Positions 7,462-13,467 of a DNA stretch of 18,024 nt are shown here, in pieces. Source of the stretch: Sphingomonas bacterium (GTDB taxonomy: Bacteria > Pseudomonadota > Alphaproteobacteria > Sphingomonadales > Sphingomonadaceae); assembly GCA_026785645.1 (NCBI GenBank), contig JAJAZM010000193.1, forward strand, positions 1 through 18,024, in the 5' to 3' direction. Position numbers and translations under genes: made by a program. Every line of letters starts with the position of its first letter. Positions within the stretch are counted from its first letter, which is position 1. The notes under the pieces are model-generated. The model did no database searches. It had not been told where the DNA came from and was given only the letters and a program-made list of their open reading frames with translations.

Positions 7462-8160
7462 ATGATTTCCAGGCCGCTCCGTGTGATGCTCGCAATCGCA
7501 GCCGCTTTCATTGCCAGTTCCGCCGTAGCCCAGACGGTCGCCTGGCCCGATTCCCGCGTCAATCGCTTGCGCGACCTTTCGGTTCGCCCAGTGACTGCGA
7601 ACGGGCCAGCCAGCCCCGACGTCTTCGGCACTGCTGCGATCGGCGCTGGCGTCACCTTCTATGATGCCCGTTTTCGCCGGGTCTCGCTGGCCGATCGCAC
7701 TGATCCAGCCGTGCTCGCCATTGCCGAGCAACTCTGCGGTCTGTCCCCCGCCGAGCAGCTCGCCGTCGTCCAGCGCGAGGTGTTGGCGAGAGTCAAATGG
7801 ATGACGGATCTTGAAACTATGCATGTTGCCGATCTCTGGGCGAATGCCGGCGAAACGCTTCGGCGCGGGGCCGGCGACAGCGAGGATATCGCAATCGTTC
7901 AAATGCAGGCGCTCAAAGCGGCCGGCTTCAATTCGCGCGATCTGTATATCAGCATCGGCCGGCAAAAACCGATCGGCGCGCATATCGTACTGCTCGCCCG
8001 GACGTCCGACGGCTTCATGGTGCTCGACGATCGCGTTGGCCGCCCGATGCTGGCGCAGAGCAACCGGCAATTCACCCCGGTGCTGACGATCGGCGAAGGC
8101 AAAAGCTGGATCCACGGCCGCCGCATCGGCGCGATGACGATCCACGCTAGCGCGCGCTGA
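7462..8160 (+). CDS. BTLCP-family transglutaminase-like protein with catalytic Cys replaced by Ser
   Basis: A 232-residue exported protein. Residues 1-23 are a signal peptide (Arg, hydrophobic core, SSAVAQ cleavage region). The body resembles bacterial transglutaminase-like cysteine proteases (BTLCP, PF06035), periplasmic proteins often associated with biofilm/adhesin control (the LapG group). Family landmarks are LWANAGETLRRGAGDSEDIA (residues about 125-144), a GAHIVLLAR block with His174, and MVLDDRVG with Asp189/190. In the family the first block reads GDCED and the Cys is the nucleophile; here codon 140 is AGC, Ser. His and Asp are kept, so this is either an inactive paralogue or a Ser variant. 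It has its own AT-rich upstream region. The start fits a GGGAG-type ribosome site at about 7452-7456. Confidence 0.85.
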   Translation: MISRPLRVMLAIAAAFIASSAVAQTVAWPDSRVNRLRDLSVRPVTANGPASPDVFGTAAIGAGVTFYDARFRRVSLADRTDPAVLAIAEQLCGLSPAEQLAVVQREVLARVKWMTDLETMHVADLWANAGETLRRGAGDSEDIAIVQMQALKAAGFNSRDLYISIGRQKPIGAHIVLLARTSDGFMVLDDRVGRPMLAQSNRQFTPVLTIGEGKSWIHGRRIGAMTIHASAR

Positions 8161-8225
8161 GTGCAAACGACGGTGGTCACCACCTATCCCACGCGCTAGG
8201 ATGCATTTTTCCCGTGGAGACCGAT

Positions 8226-8744
8226 ATGCGCGTGGCCCTGACCGCTTTATGCCTGGCCCTGGTTGCGGCCCCAGTGACTGCCGCGCTTCCGACCGGCACC
8301 AAGGCACCCAGTTTCGTCACTCAGGGGGCGCTCGGCGGCAAGCCGTTCAAGCTCGATCTTGCCGAACAGCTTCGCCACGGGCCGGTGGTGCTTTATTTCT
8401 ATCCCAAGGCGTTTACTAAGGGCTGCACCCTCGAGGCCAATGCGTTCAGCGTGGCAATGCCCGAGTTTAAGGCCGCCGGGGCACGGGTCATCGGGATGAG
8501 CGCTGACTCGATCGATACGCTCAAGAAATTCTCGATCGAAGGCTGCCGCAGTGCCTTTCCGGTCGCCCGCGCCGACAAAGCAGTCATCAAGGCCTATGAT
8601 GTCGCTATCCCGGCGGTCGGACTGAGTAGTCGCACCAGCTATGTTATTGGGCGCGACGGGCGGATCGTGATGGTCCACAGCGAAATGGACTGGAAAGACC
8701 ATGTCACCAAGTCGCTTGCCGCAGTCAAATCGCTCAAGCGTTAA
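8226..8744 (+). CDS. Exported peroxiredoxin (BCP/PrxQ-like, AhpC-TSA fold)
   Basis: A 172-residue thiol peroxidase-like protein. The start ATG 8226 is chosen because GGAGA (8216-8220) lies 5 bases upstream; the GTG at 8214 overlaps that ribosome site. Residues 1-20 form a signal peptide ending TAALP, so it acts in the periplasm. The thioredoxin fold contains VVLYFYPKAFTKGCTLEA with the TxxC peroxidatic Cys at about residue 67. A second Cys at about 107 (EGCRSAFP) could resolve it. The motif SYVIGRDGRIVMV is the usual late strand pair. BCP-type enzymes reduce hydroperoxides using thioredoxin; what reduces an exported form is not evident. FTKGC replaces the commoner DTPGC, a conservative departure. 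Confidence 0.9.
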   Translation: MRVALTALCLALVAAPVTAALPTGTKAPSFVTQGALGGKPFKLDLAEQLRHGPVVLYFYPKAFTKGCTLEANAFSVAMPEFKAAGARVIGMSADSIDTLKKFSIEGCRSAFPVARADKAVIKAYDVAIPAVGLSSRTSYVIGRDGRIVMVHSEMDWKDHVTKSLAAVKSLKR

Positions 8745-8887
8745 CCGAAAGGGAACGACAGCGAAGCGATCGTTCGTCGGCAGAGATTGGTCGTTAACAG
8801 ACGATAATATCATCATTCTATCGCAACTCCCGGTTCGTTTGGTCGGAAACAATGCACCCCGACTCCAGCTGAGCCAGTTGGTTGGGC
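8745..8887 (+). other. Intergenic region before the Pro/Ala-rich membrane protein
   Basis: A 143-base gap. A modest stem GAACGA (8753-8758) with TCGTTC (8770-8775) follows the peroxiredoxin stop but has no T tract. An AT-rich patch around 8794-8820 (TTAACA, GATAATAT) may contain the promoter of the next gene, although no -35/-10 pair has good spacing. No Shine-Dalgarno stands out before ATG 8888. Confidence 0.3.
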
Positions 8888-9808
8888 ATGATGAACATAT
8901 ACCTCTTGAATCGTTCGGGCCTGGCCGCGATTGCCGCAGCCACTGCCCTCCTTGCCACCCCCGCGCTGGCGCAGGACGCGGTGCCGGTCGTTACCGACCC
9001 GGCCCCGATCGTCGCCGACACGCCATTGCCAAGCGAACCGACCCCGGCCGAGCCGACTCCGGCAACTGAGGCGGCAACCGATACACTCGCTCCCGCGGCG
9101 ACGACGACTCCACCCGTTCGCAACGCTCGCCCGGCGCGTGCAACCGTTGCTCCAGCAGCCCGTATTGCTTCTACTCGAGCGGCTGTCGCTAACCCGGTTG
9201 CTGCCGCGCCCGTCGCGCCGGTTGCCGACGTCGTGCCGGCGATTGATCCGGCTATGGTTGCGCCTTTGCCTGAGCCGGTCGTAAGCACCCCGGTCGCCGC
9301 CGCTGATACGACGAGTATCGACGACATGTTGCCGATCGCCGGTGCGGCCGGACTTGGAATCCTTGCGCTGGCCGGCGCCGGGTTTGCGATGCGCCGTCGC
9401 CGCCGCGAGGACGACGTCACGGTCGATGATGGCTTTCGCGAGCCAGTGACGAACCGTGCCGAACCGATGCCAGTTGCCACCCCGCCAGTCGCGGTCGCCA
9501 CTAACAATCCGGCGTTCAATTGGGGCAATGCACAGCGTGAAACGGCGCCGTCTATGAGCCGGATCGAGGCTGCGCGCCGTGGCCCGACCCCCGACAATCC
9601 GTCGCAATCCCTCAAGAAGAGGCTGCAGCGGGCCGCATTCTTCGACCAGCGCGAGCGAGCGGTTGCGGCAGGCAAGGCGCTGCCGATGTCGCCGATGGCC
9701 GGGCTTCCCGATGCGCTGGCCAAGCCGCTCGTCACTCGGACGAAGCCCGTCGGCAGTCCCGCCCCAAGTGCTGGGATACCGGTCGCCCGGACCTTCCAGC
9801 CGGCGTAA
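8888..9808 (+). CDS. Exported Pro/Ala/Thr-rich membrane-anchored protein
   Basis: A 306-residue protein of unknown function. Residues 1-29 are a signal peptide ending ATPALAQ. Residues about 30-145 are low-complexity Pro/Ala/Thr/Val, presumably an extended periplasmic segment. A transmembrane helix follows at about 149-168 with a RRRRRE stop-transfer, preceded by MLPIAG. The remaining ~130 residues should be cytoplasmic and include RRGPTPDNPS and SLKKRLQRAAFFDQRERA. I have seen this combination in other sphingomonad hypothetical proteins. The LP-x-x-G, helix and Arg-cluster order imitates a sorting signal, but it is internal, so sorting is unlikely. ATG 8891 is an equally good start, since neither has a strong ribosome site. 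A terminator follows directly. Confidence 0.75.
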   Translation: MMNIYLLNRSGLAAIAAATALLATPALAQDAVPVVTDPAPIVADTPLPSEPTPAEPTPATEAATDTLAPAATTTPPVRNARPARATVAPAARIASTRAAVANPVAAAPVAPVADVVPAIDPAMVAPLPEPVVSTPVAAADTTSIDDMLPIAGAAGLGILALAGAGFAMRRRRREDDVTVDDGFREPVTNRAEPMPVATPPVAVATNNPAFNWGNAQRETAPSMSRIEAARRGPTPDNPSQSLKKRLQRAAFFDQRERAVAAGKALPMSPMAGLPDALAKPLVTRTKPVGSPAPSAGIPVARTFQPA

Positions 9809-9829
9809 CCAACCGCCGCTGATCGAACT

Positions 9830-9866
9830 GGCCGCTGTCCCTCCCCCGGGGCGGCGGCCTTTTCTT
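9830..9866 (+). terminator. Rho-independent terminator after the Pro/Ala-rich protein gene
   Basis: A GC-rich stem GGCCGC (9830-9835) pairs with GCGGCC (9854-9859), with further CCC/GGG pairing inside. TTTTCTT follows at 9860-9866. It starts 21 bases after the stop codon, so transcription of that gene should end here. Confidence 0.8.
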
Positions 9867-9931
9867 GGCCTTGCGCTGCAAAGTGGTTAGGCTGGCCCAC
9901 GGGCATGGTGCCCCAAGGCGAGGAAGTGACC

Positions 9932-10063
9932 ATGGCAAAGGGCCAGAAGAAGTCGAGCAAGGAAGCACGCAAGCCCAAGGCCGAGAAGCCGAAGAAGCAG
10001 AATGCGTCCAACCCGTCGACCAAGGAAGGCGTCGTGCGCGGCCTCGACAATATCAAGCGTTGA
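9932..10063 (+). CDS. 43-residue Lys-rich basic protein
   Basis: A short gene starting MAKGQKKSSKEARKPKAEKP and ending DNIKR, stop TGA 10061-10063. GAGGAAG (9920-9926) is a strong Shine-Dalgarno 5 bases before ATG 9932. About a third of the residues are Lys or Arg and there is no hydrophobic segment, so it is a soluble, probably disordered, cytoplasmic protein that could bind nucleic acid. MAKGQ-start basic peptides of this kind are widespread as conserved hypotheticals in proteobacteria. The stop overlaps a possible TTG start (10060-10062) of the following PhnA-domain reading frame, suggesting an operon. Function unknown. Confidence 0.75.
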   Translation: MAKGQKKSSKEARKPKAEKPKKQNASNPSTKEGVVRGLDNIKR

Positions 10064-10138
10064 CCGCAGCCGACGAAGATTATGTGTTCGACGAGGCCAG
10101 CGGGGAGTGGCTCCCCGGCGGCTCGGGTCGCGCTTGAC
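10060..10138 (+). pseudogene. N-terminal part of the PhnA-domain gene, out of frame with the rest
   Basis: From TTG 10060, overlapping the previous stop as TTGA, one frame reads TAADEDYVFDEASGEWLPGG and then stops at TGA 10136-10138. This resembles the acidic N-terminus (DDYVYDEATGEW type) that I remember for sphingomonad PhnA-domain proteins. The rest of the domain continues one frame over. Removing one G from the GGG at 10125-10127 would join both parts smoothly (GGSVALDEAASVEVRD). It could be a real mutation, a sequencing error or, less likely, a frameshifting site. Confidence 0.5.
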
Positions 10139-10378
10139 GAGGCAGCCTCGGTCGAGGTCCGCGACGCGGTCGGCAATGTGCTGGCCGACGGCGACCAAGT
10201 GACGCTGATCAAGGATCTGACAGTCAAGGGCGCGGGGCAGACCTTGAAGCGCGGCACCGTGATCAAGTCGATCCGGCTGCCCAATCCTGACGAGGGCCGC
10301 GATGCCCAGGAAATCGACTGCCGCTACGAGGGCATCAAGGGGCTCGTGCCTCGCGCCGAATTCGTCCGCAAACGGTAG
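10082..10378 (+). CDS. PhnA-domain protein (YjdM-like), probably frameshifted near its N-terminus
   Basis: The 98-residue reading frame contains a complete C-terminal PhnA/YjdM domain (PF03831). VEVRDAVGNVLADGDQVTLI is followed by DLTVKGAGQTLKRGTVIKSI, EIDCRYEGIKGLV and AEFVRKR. Despite the name, this domain is not shown to act in phosphonate catabolism; its role is unclear. The N-terminal zinc ribbon of longer PhnA proteins is absent, as in other short alphaproteobacterial forms. The first ~18 residues in this frame (MCSTRPAGSGSPAARV) look like an out-of-frame reading. The natural N-terminus appears to be in the overlapping frame from 10060, and a one-base insertion around 10125-10127 would explain this. 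If ATG 10082 is really used, the domain core would still be intact. Confidence 0.75.
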   Translation: MCSTRPAGSGSPAARVALDEAASVEVRDAVGNVLADGDQVTLIKDLTVKGAGQTLKRGTVIKSIRLPNPDEGRDAQEIDCRYEGIKGLVPRAEFVRKR

Positions 10379-10390
10379 TCGAGCTCGCCG

Positions 10391-11014
10391 CTAGCGGAAG
10401 TTGCAGCTGACGCCGGACCACAAATTGGTGATCCGCGCGCGCGGTCCGGGGCCGTCGAGCAGTCCGGCGAGATCGCCCGCGCTGAATTCTGTGCCGAGCG
10501 TGCTTTGCGCAACCTTAGCCGAATAGGCCGCTTCCAGCTCGGCGCGGGTGCTGCCCGGACCTATCCCCGAGGCGGTGGTGATGGCGGGCTTAATGGTGCC
10601 GTCATTGCCGCGTGCATCGAGCGCCCAGCCGACGAATTTGCCGCGTTGGAAATAGACCCGCAGCCCGTTGGGCCAGGCCGCCTGGTCGAGTGGCCCGGCA
10701 CCGCATTCCTCGAGCCGCGCGATCCCCGGCGCGCCGAGAAAGGCGAGCGCCGCAAGCGTGTCGGCACGGGGTGATCCGAAAGCGATCGGGCGGGCGGCGC
10801 CGTTGGTCGGGTTGAACAAGCGAAAACCTTCGCCGTCGATCGCGAGGACCGGGCTCGCGGCGGCCGGAGGTTCGGCGGGGGCAGGGACGGGCGAGGCCTG
10901 TTGTGCGCGTGCAGCCGGCGCGGCGGTGTTGGCGACCGGATCGGCGGTCGCCGCCGGGTCGGGCGAACAAGCGGTAAGCGCAAGCACCAGCACGAGCAGG
11001 GTGGTCCGGATCAT
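10391..11014 (-). CDS. Putative lipoprotein, unknown family
   Basis: A 207-residue protein with a lipoprotein signal: MIRTTLLVLVLALTACSPDP, lipobox LTAC with the lipidated Cys at residue 16. Residues about 17-60 are a Pro/Ala-rich linker. The globular part contains LFNPTNGAARPIAFGSPRAD, LEECGAGPLDQAAWPNGL, FVGWALD and a C-terminal SGVSCNF, with two Cys that could form a disulfide in the periplasm. The ISGIGPGSTRAELEAAY-like stretch (residues about 155-172, here ASGIGPGSTRAELEAAY) is the pattern of proteins with a structural repeat around a periplasmic beta domain, but I cannot name the family. ATG 11014 was chosen because it gives the lipobox; the ribosome site is weak. It converges with the PhnA-domain gene, 12 bases apart. 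Confidence 0.75.
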   Translation of the reverse strand: MIRTTLLVLVLALTACSPDPAATADPVANTAAPAARAQQASPVPAPAEPPAAASPVLAIDGEGFRLFNPTNGAARPIAFGSPRADTLAALAFLGAPGIARLEECGAGPLDQAAWPNGLRVYFQRGKFVGWALDARGNDGTIKPAITTASGIGPGSTRAELEAAYSAKVAQSTLGTEFSAGDLAGLLDGPGPRARITNLWSGVSCNFR

Positions 11015-11118
11015 TGCGGTGCAACGCCGAGCCGACGAATTGGCTGCATGCGACCGAACACCTTGCGGATGCGGCCCGCGTCCCCACCTAAGCCGGACCA
11101 AGTTTCAACAGGAGTGAC

Positions 11119-11454
11119 ATGATGTCCAATGCTTCCGGCCCGATGGCCTGCCCGGTCGATGGCGCCCCCCTGACGATGAGCGAACGGTCGGGGATCGAAA
11201 TCGACTATTGCCCGACCTGCCGCGGGGTGTGGCTCGATCGCGGTGAGCTCGACAAGATCATCGAGCGCAATGCCGCCGACAGTGCGCCGCCGCCGCCAGC
11301 CCAGGCCGCGCCCCAGGCTCCCCCGCAACAGCAACAACAGGCGCCATGGGGCCAGCCCCAGCAGCAGCCATATGGCGGCCAACCCGGCTATGGCGGCTAC
11401 GGCCAGAAACCGCACAAGCGTCGCAAGGGCTTCCTCGAGGAATTGTTCGACTAG
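11119..11454 (+). CDS. TFIIB-type zinc-ribbon protein with Gln/Pro/Gly-rich tail
   Basis: A 111-residue protein. Residues about 10-50 form a zf-TFIIB-like ribbon (PF13453): MACPVDGAPL, then IDYCPTCRGVWLDRGELDKI, giving zinc ligands from one CPxD pair and a CPxC pair. Residues about 55-95 are low-complexity Pro/Ala/Gln then Tyr/Gly (QQQQQ and PGYGGYG). A basic KPHKRRKGFLEELF end follows. Small proteins of this family are common in bacteria and not functionally defined. GGAG (11111-11114) is 4 bases from ATG 11119 and 7 from ATG 11122, so the second Met may be the true start. The stop TAG overlaps the convergent gene's stop within the palindrome CTAG (11451-11454). Confidence 0.88.
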   Translation: MMSNASGPMACPVDGAPLTMSERSGIEIDYCPTCRGVWLDRGELDKIIERNAADSAPPPPAQAAPQAPPQQQQQAPWGQPQQQPYGGQPGYGGYGQKPHKRRKGFLEELFD

Positions 11455-12059
11455 GGTCTCACGCCCGCGACCATCTCGAGCTCGCCGAGCAGCAGCTCAA
11501 GATGGTCGCGACCGAGCTTGCTCCAGACGTTATACTGGCACTGCTGGCCGCGGATGCGGAGAAACGCGAGCGACTGCTCGCCGACTGCCTGCGAACCATC
11601 GGGATAGGGCAGCGCGCCTTGGAGCCCGTACCCCGCGGCGCTCCCGGCAGGCAGATTCGTCCCCGCCTCCCACCGCCGGACGAGCGGCCATTGCCGCGCC
11701 AGCCGGTCAACCTTGACCGCGAAATTGTCACGATCATCGGGCAGTAGCCCGGCCCCCGCGACGCCGTAGGCACTGCCGACGTCGGCCCGGTCGAACGCCA
11801 CCGCCCACCCGCCGGAGAAGGCCGCGCGGCGTGGCGTACCACCGGCCCCGCCGTCGGATCGAAACGCGAGCGGAGCGCAGGCGGCGCGATTGTCGGCCTT
11901 GCGCCATTCGGCCAGCACGAGCGACTCGCCGATCAGCGGCTTGGCCGCTTGCTCAATGTCGCGTGGCGCGGTTGCGGTCTCCGGGGGTTGAGGCGCGACG
12001 TCGCACCCACCCAGTAGAGCGCTGACGGAGAGTGCAAAGCCGAATTCGATCTTCACCAT
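11451..12059 (-). CDS. Putative lipoprotein, unknown family
   Basis: A 202-residue protein with a lipoprotein signal, MVKIEFGFALSVSALLGGCD, lipobox LLGGC at residues about 15-19. The mature region includes GESLVLAEWRKADNRAACAP, FSGGWAVAFD, AYGVAGAG, a YPDGSQAVGEQSLAFLRIRG block, and QCQYNVWSKLGRDHLELLL. Two Cys in the mature part may be bonded. The WS/FS blocks and the length suggest a periplasmic beta-rich fold; I cannot name a family. ATG 12059 was chosen because GAAGGGA lies just upstream on this strand and the lipobox follows. The frame stays open for 240 codons upstream, but that part is antisense to the DUF188 gene and the tandem repeat. Like the 10391-11014 lipoprotein, it ends on the sequence of a convergent stop. 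Confidence 0.78.
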   Translation of the reverse strand: MVKIEFGFALSVSALLGGCDVAPQPPETATAPRDIEQAAKPLIGESLVLAEWRKADNRAACAPLAFRSDGGAGGTPRRAAFSGGWAVAFDRADVGSAYGVAGAGLLPDDRDNFAVKVDRLARQWPLVRRWEAGTNLPAGSAAGYGLQGALPYPDGSQAVGEQSLAFLRIRGQQCQYNVWSKLGRDHLELLLGELEMVAGVRP

Positions 12060-12130
12060 TGGTCCCTTCGATTGCGTCAACGGCCCACCAACCTGCGCAT
12101 TGCCAGGCCGGCCCACAAGGATGCTCGCCT

Positions 12131-12149
12131 CGCCGCATCTGACGCGGCG
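12131..12149. repeat. GC-rich hairpin upstream of the DUF188 gene
   Basis: CGCCGC (12131-12136) pairs with GCGGCG (12144-12149) over a 7-base loop in the 141-base gap between the divergent lipoprotein and DUF188 genes. It has no T tract on either side, so it is not a typical terminator. No strong promoter pair is evident in this gap. Confidence 0.35.
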
Positions 12150-12200
12150 CGCTTCGGACTCCGTTATGGCGGTGTCTGGCGTTGGGGGTAAGAGAAAGCG

Positions 12201-12653
12201 ATGAGCGAAATCCGAATCCTGGTCGATGCGGATGCCTGCCCGGTGAAGGACGAGGTGTATCGCGTCGCGTTTCGGCGCGGGGTGGCGGTCAAGGTGGTGA
12301 GCAACATGCGGATGCGGGTGCCCGATCATCCCCTGGTCGATCGGGTGGTGGTCAGCGACAAGTTCGATGCCGCCGACGATTGGATCGCGGAGCAAGCCGA
12401 CGCGAACAGCGTGGTGATCACCGCCGACATCCTCCTCGCCGATCGCTGCCTCAAGGCGGGCGCGCTGGTGATCGGCAACAACGGCAAACCGTTCACCAGT
12501 GCAAGCATCGGCAGCGCGATCGCGACGCGGGCGATCATGGCCGATTTGCGGGCGGGCGGCGACCAGCTCGGCGGCCCGCCGACGTTCACCAAGGCCGACA
12601 AGTCGCGCTTCCTCCAGGCGCTCGACGAGGCGCTGGTGCGGCTGGCGCGGTAG
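12201..12653 (+). CDS. DUF188 / UPF0178 (YaiI/YqxD) family protein
   Basis: A 150-residue cytoplasmic protein of the YaiI/YqxD family, which shares features with PIN-like nucleases (acidic residues around a Rossmann-like core) but has no established activity. Landmarks are ILVDADACPVKDEVYRVA at residues about 5-22, VVSNMRMRVPDH, the GFDAADDWI-like block (here SDKFDAADDWIAEQA), VVITADILLADRCL and NNGKPFTSASIG. All key acidic motifs are present and the length is normal. AAGAGAAAG before ATG 12201 is an acceptable ribosome site. The final codons (VRLAR and the TAG) are the first unit of a 24-bp tandem repeat that continues past the stop. Confidence 0.93.
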   Translation: MSEIRILVDADACPVKDEVYRVAFRRGVAVKVVSNMRMRVPDHPLVDRVVVSDKFDAADDWIAEQADANSVVITADILLADRCLKAGALVIGNNGKPFTSASIGSAIATRAIMADLRAGGDQLGGPPTFTKADKSRFLQALDEALVRLAR

Positions 12654-12748
12654 GTCGGGGTGCGGCTGGCGCGGTAGGTCGGGGTGCGGCTGGGGCGGTA
12701 GGTCGGGGTGTGGCTGGCGCGGTAGGTCGGGGTGAGGCTGGCGCGGGG
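12637..12748 (+). repeat. 24-bp tandem repeat, 4 full units and one partial, overlapping the DUF188 gene end
   Basis: The unit TGCGGCTGGCGCGGTAGGTCGGGG repeats at 12637, 12661, 12685 and 12709, with a degenerate partial fifth copy from 12733. Units 3 and 4 differ from the first by a single base each (C to G, C to T). The first unit contains the last codons and the TAG of the DUF188 gene. Because 24 is a multiple of three, every copy carries the same in-frame V-R-L-A-R-stop. Confidence 0.9.
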
Positions 12749-12778
12749 GGCCTGACAGGGCGCGGAAGTTGAGGAAGT

Positions 12779-13291
12779 TCACGACACGTCATCGCCGGAA
12801 ACAGCCCCGGCGTCGCGTTCAGTGGCCTCGATCAGTTGCTCGGCGCGCTCGGCCATTACGTCCTTGCCTTGCGGGAAGATGGCGGTTGGATCGCGCCACT
12901 GACCGTAGTTGCGCGAGTCGCGAAGCCGCAGGATGAACATCGTCAGCCGCTCGTCAAAATAGCGCCGTTCGCCGACTTGCTCGCCCTTGTAGAACACCGG
13001 CCGCGCAACCCCGTTGAGCGCGCGCGACAATGCTGCATCGGCCAGCCGCGCCACCCCATAATCGAGCGCCGCCTCCCACGCCTTGCGAAACGACACCGCC
13101 TCGATCCGCCGCCGCAGCGCATAGGCCGAGGCGGGCGACATGCCGACCGTCCGGCAGGCGTCGTCGACGCAGGCCGATTCGGACAGAGCGAGGAGGAAAT
13201 CCACCTGCCGCGCCGGGGTCCAGCCGTCGAGGCGGTGGCGAAGCTCGACCGGGACATAATCATCGGCGACGAACGGCATGTGCTTGCTCAT
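12779..13291 (-). CDS. Helix-turn-helix protein of unknown role
   Basis: A 170-residue protein with a likely helix-turn-helix at about residues 38-60 (ESACVDDACRTVGMSPASAY, then ALRRRIE). Further landmarks are FRKAWEAALDYGVARLADAA, the conserved-looking GVARPVFYKGEQVGERRYFD, and ERLTMFILRLRDSRNYGQW. I recall the same architecture, with the GERRYFDERLTMF block, in many sphingomonad hypothetical proteins; the HTH looks like those of small terminase-like or transposon-associated DNA binders, but there are no phage genes nearby. The start ATG 13289-13291 has only a weak ribosome site; a second Met is 5 codons in. Its 3' end faces the tandem repeat, and it is divergent from the toxin-antitoxin pair. 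Confidence 0.72.
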   Translation of the reverse strand: MSKHMPFVADDYVPVELRHRLDGWTPARQVDFLLALSESACVDDACRTVGMSPASAYALRRRIEAVSFRKAWEAALDYGVARLADAALSRALNGVARPVFYKGEQVGERRYFDERLTMFILRLRDSRNYGQWRDPTAIFPQGKDVMAERAEQLIEATERDAGAVSGDDVS

Positions 13292-13330
13292 CGACCAGCG
13301 TGAAGCAGGCGAAATCCAAATAGGACAGCA

Positions 13331-13371
13331 TTTTTTTGGGGGGGGCTGGCAGGGCCATTGCACAGCAATGG
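13331..13371. other. T7G8 homopolymer run and 7-bp hairpin in the gap before the toxin-antitoxin pair
   Basis: Seven T (13331-13337) run directly into eight G (13338-13345). A perfect stem CCATTGC-aca-GCAATGG follows at 13355-13371. They lie in the 176-base divergent gap between the helix-turn-helix gene and relB. Such a homopolymer junction is prone to slippage and may alter spacing of upstream elements of the minus-strand gene. No function can be assigned. Confidence 0.6.
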
Positions 13372-13417
13372 GCAAGCAGGCCGAAAAAACGCGAAGCGCT
13401 ACGTTGAAGCTGCGCAA

Positions 13418-13446
13418 TTGAAACGAAGTCTCACCTATGCTATACA
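13418..13446 (+). promoter_or_regulatory. Sigma-70 promoter of the relBE pair
   Basis: TTGAAA (13418-13423) and TATACA (13441-13446) are separated by 17 bases. The expected start at about 13453 gives a leader of only ~15 bases with GAGGAG (13455-13460) as ribosome site before ATG 13468. The -10 box lies inside the operator palindrome. Confidence 0.75.
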
Positions 13447-13454
13447 CGTATAGC
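13439..13454. promoter_or_regulatory. Operator palindrome for RelB/RelBE autoregulation
   Basis: GCTATAC-ac-GTATAGC is a perfect 7-bp inverted repeat covering the -10 box of the relBE promoter. Ribbon-helix-helix antitoxins bind palindromes in their own promoter, so occupation here would block RNA polymerase. The repeat is directly seen; the binding is inferred. Confidence 0.7.
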
Positions 13455-13467
13455 GAGGAGATGGAAG

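Noticed and set aside
8172..8184. GGTGG-tca-CCACC as terminator of the BTLCP gene
   Set aside because: Only 5 base pairs and no T tract directly after it.
9010..9300. Pro/Ala/Thr-rich part as a tandem repeat array
   Set aside because: Composition is biased, but no fixed unit length repeats at the DNA level.
12654..12772. Possible translated repeat protein after the DUF188 stop
   Set aside because: The TAG is repeated in frame in each unit, and other frames give low-complexity Ala/Gly/Arg with no start site.
12060..12782. In-frame extension of the 11451-12059 lipoprotein frame, with PRQPHPDLP repeats
   Set aside because: The repeats are the antisense reading of the 24-bp tandem repeat and of the DUF188 gene. 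The lipoprotein signal at 12059 is the convincing start.
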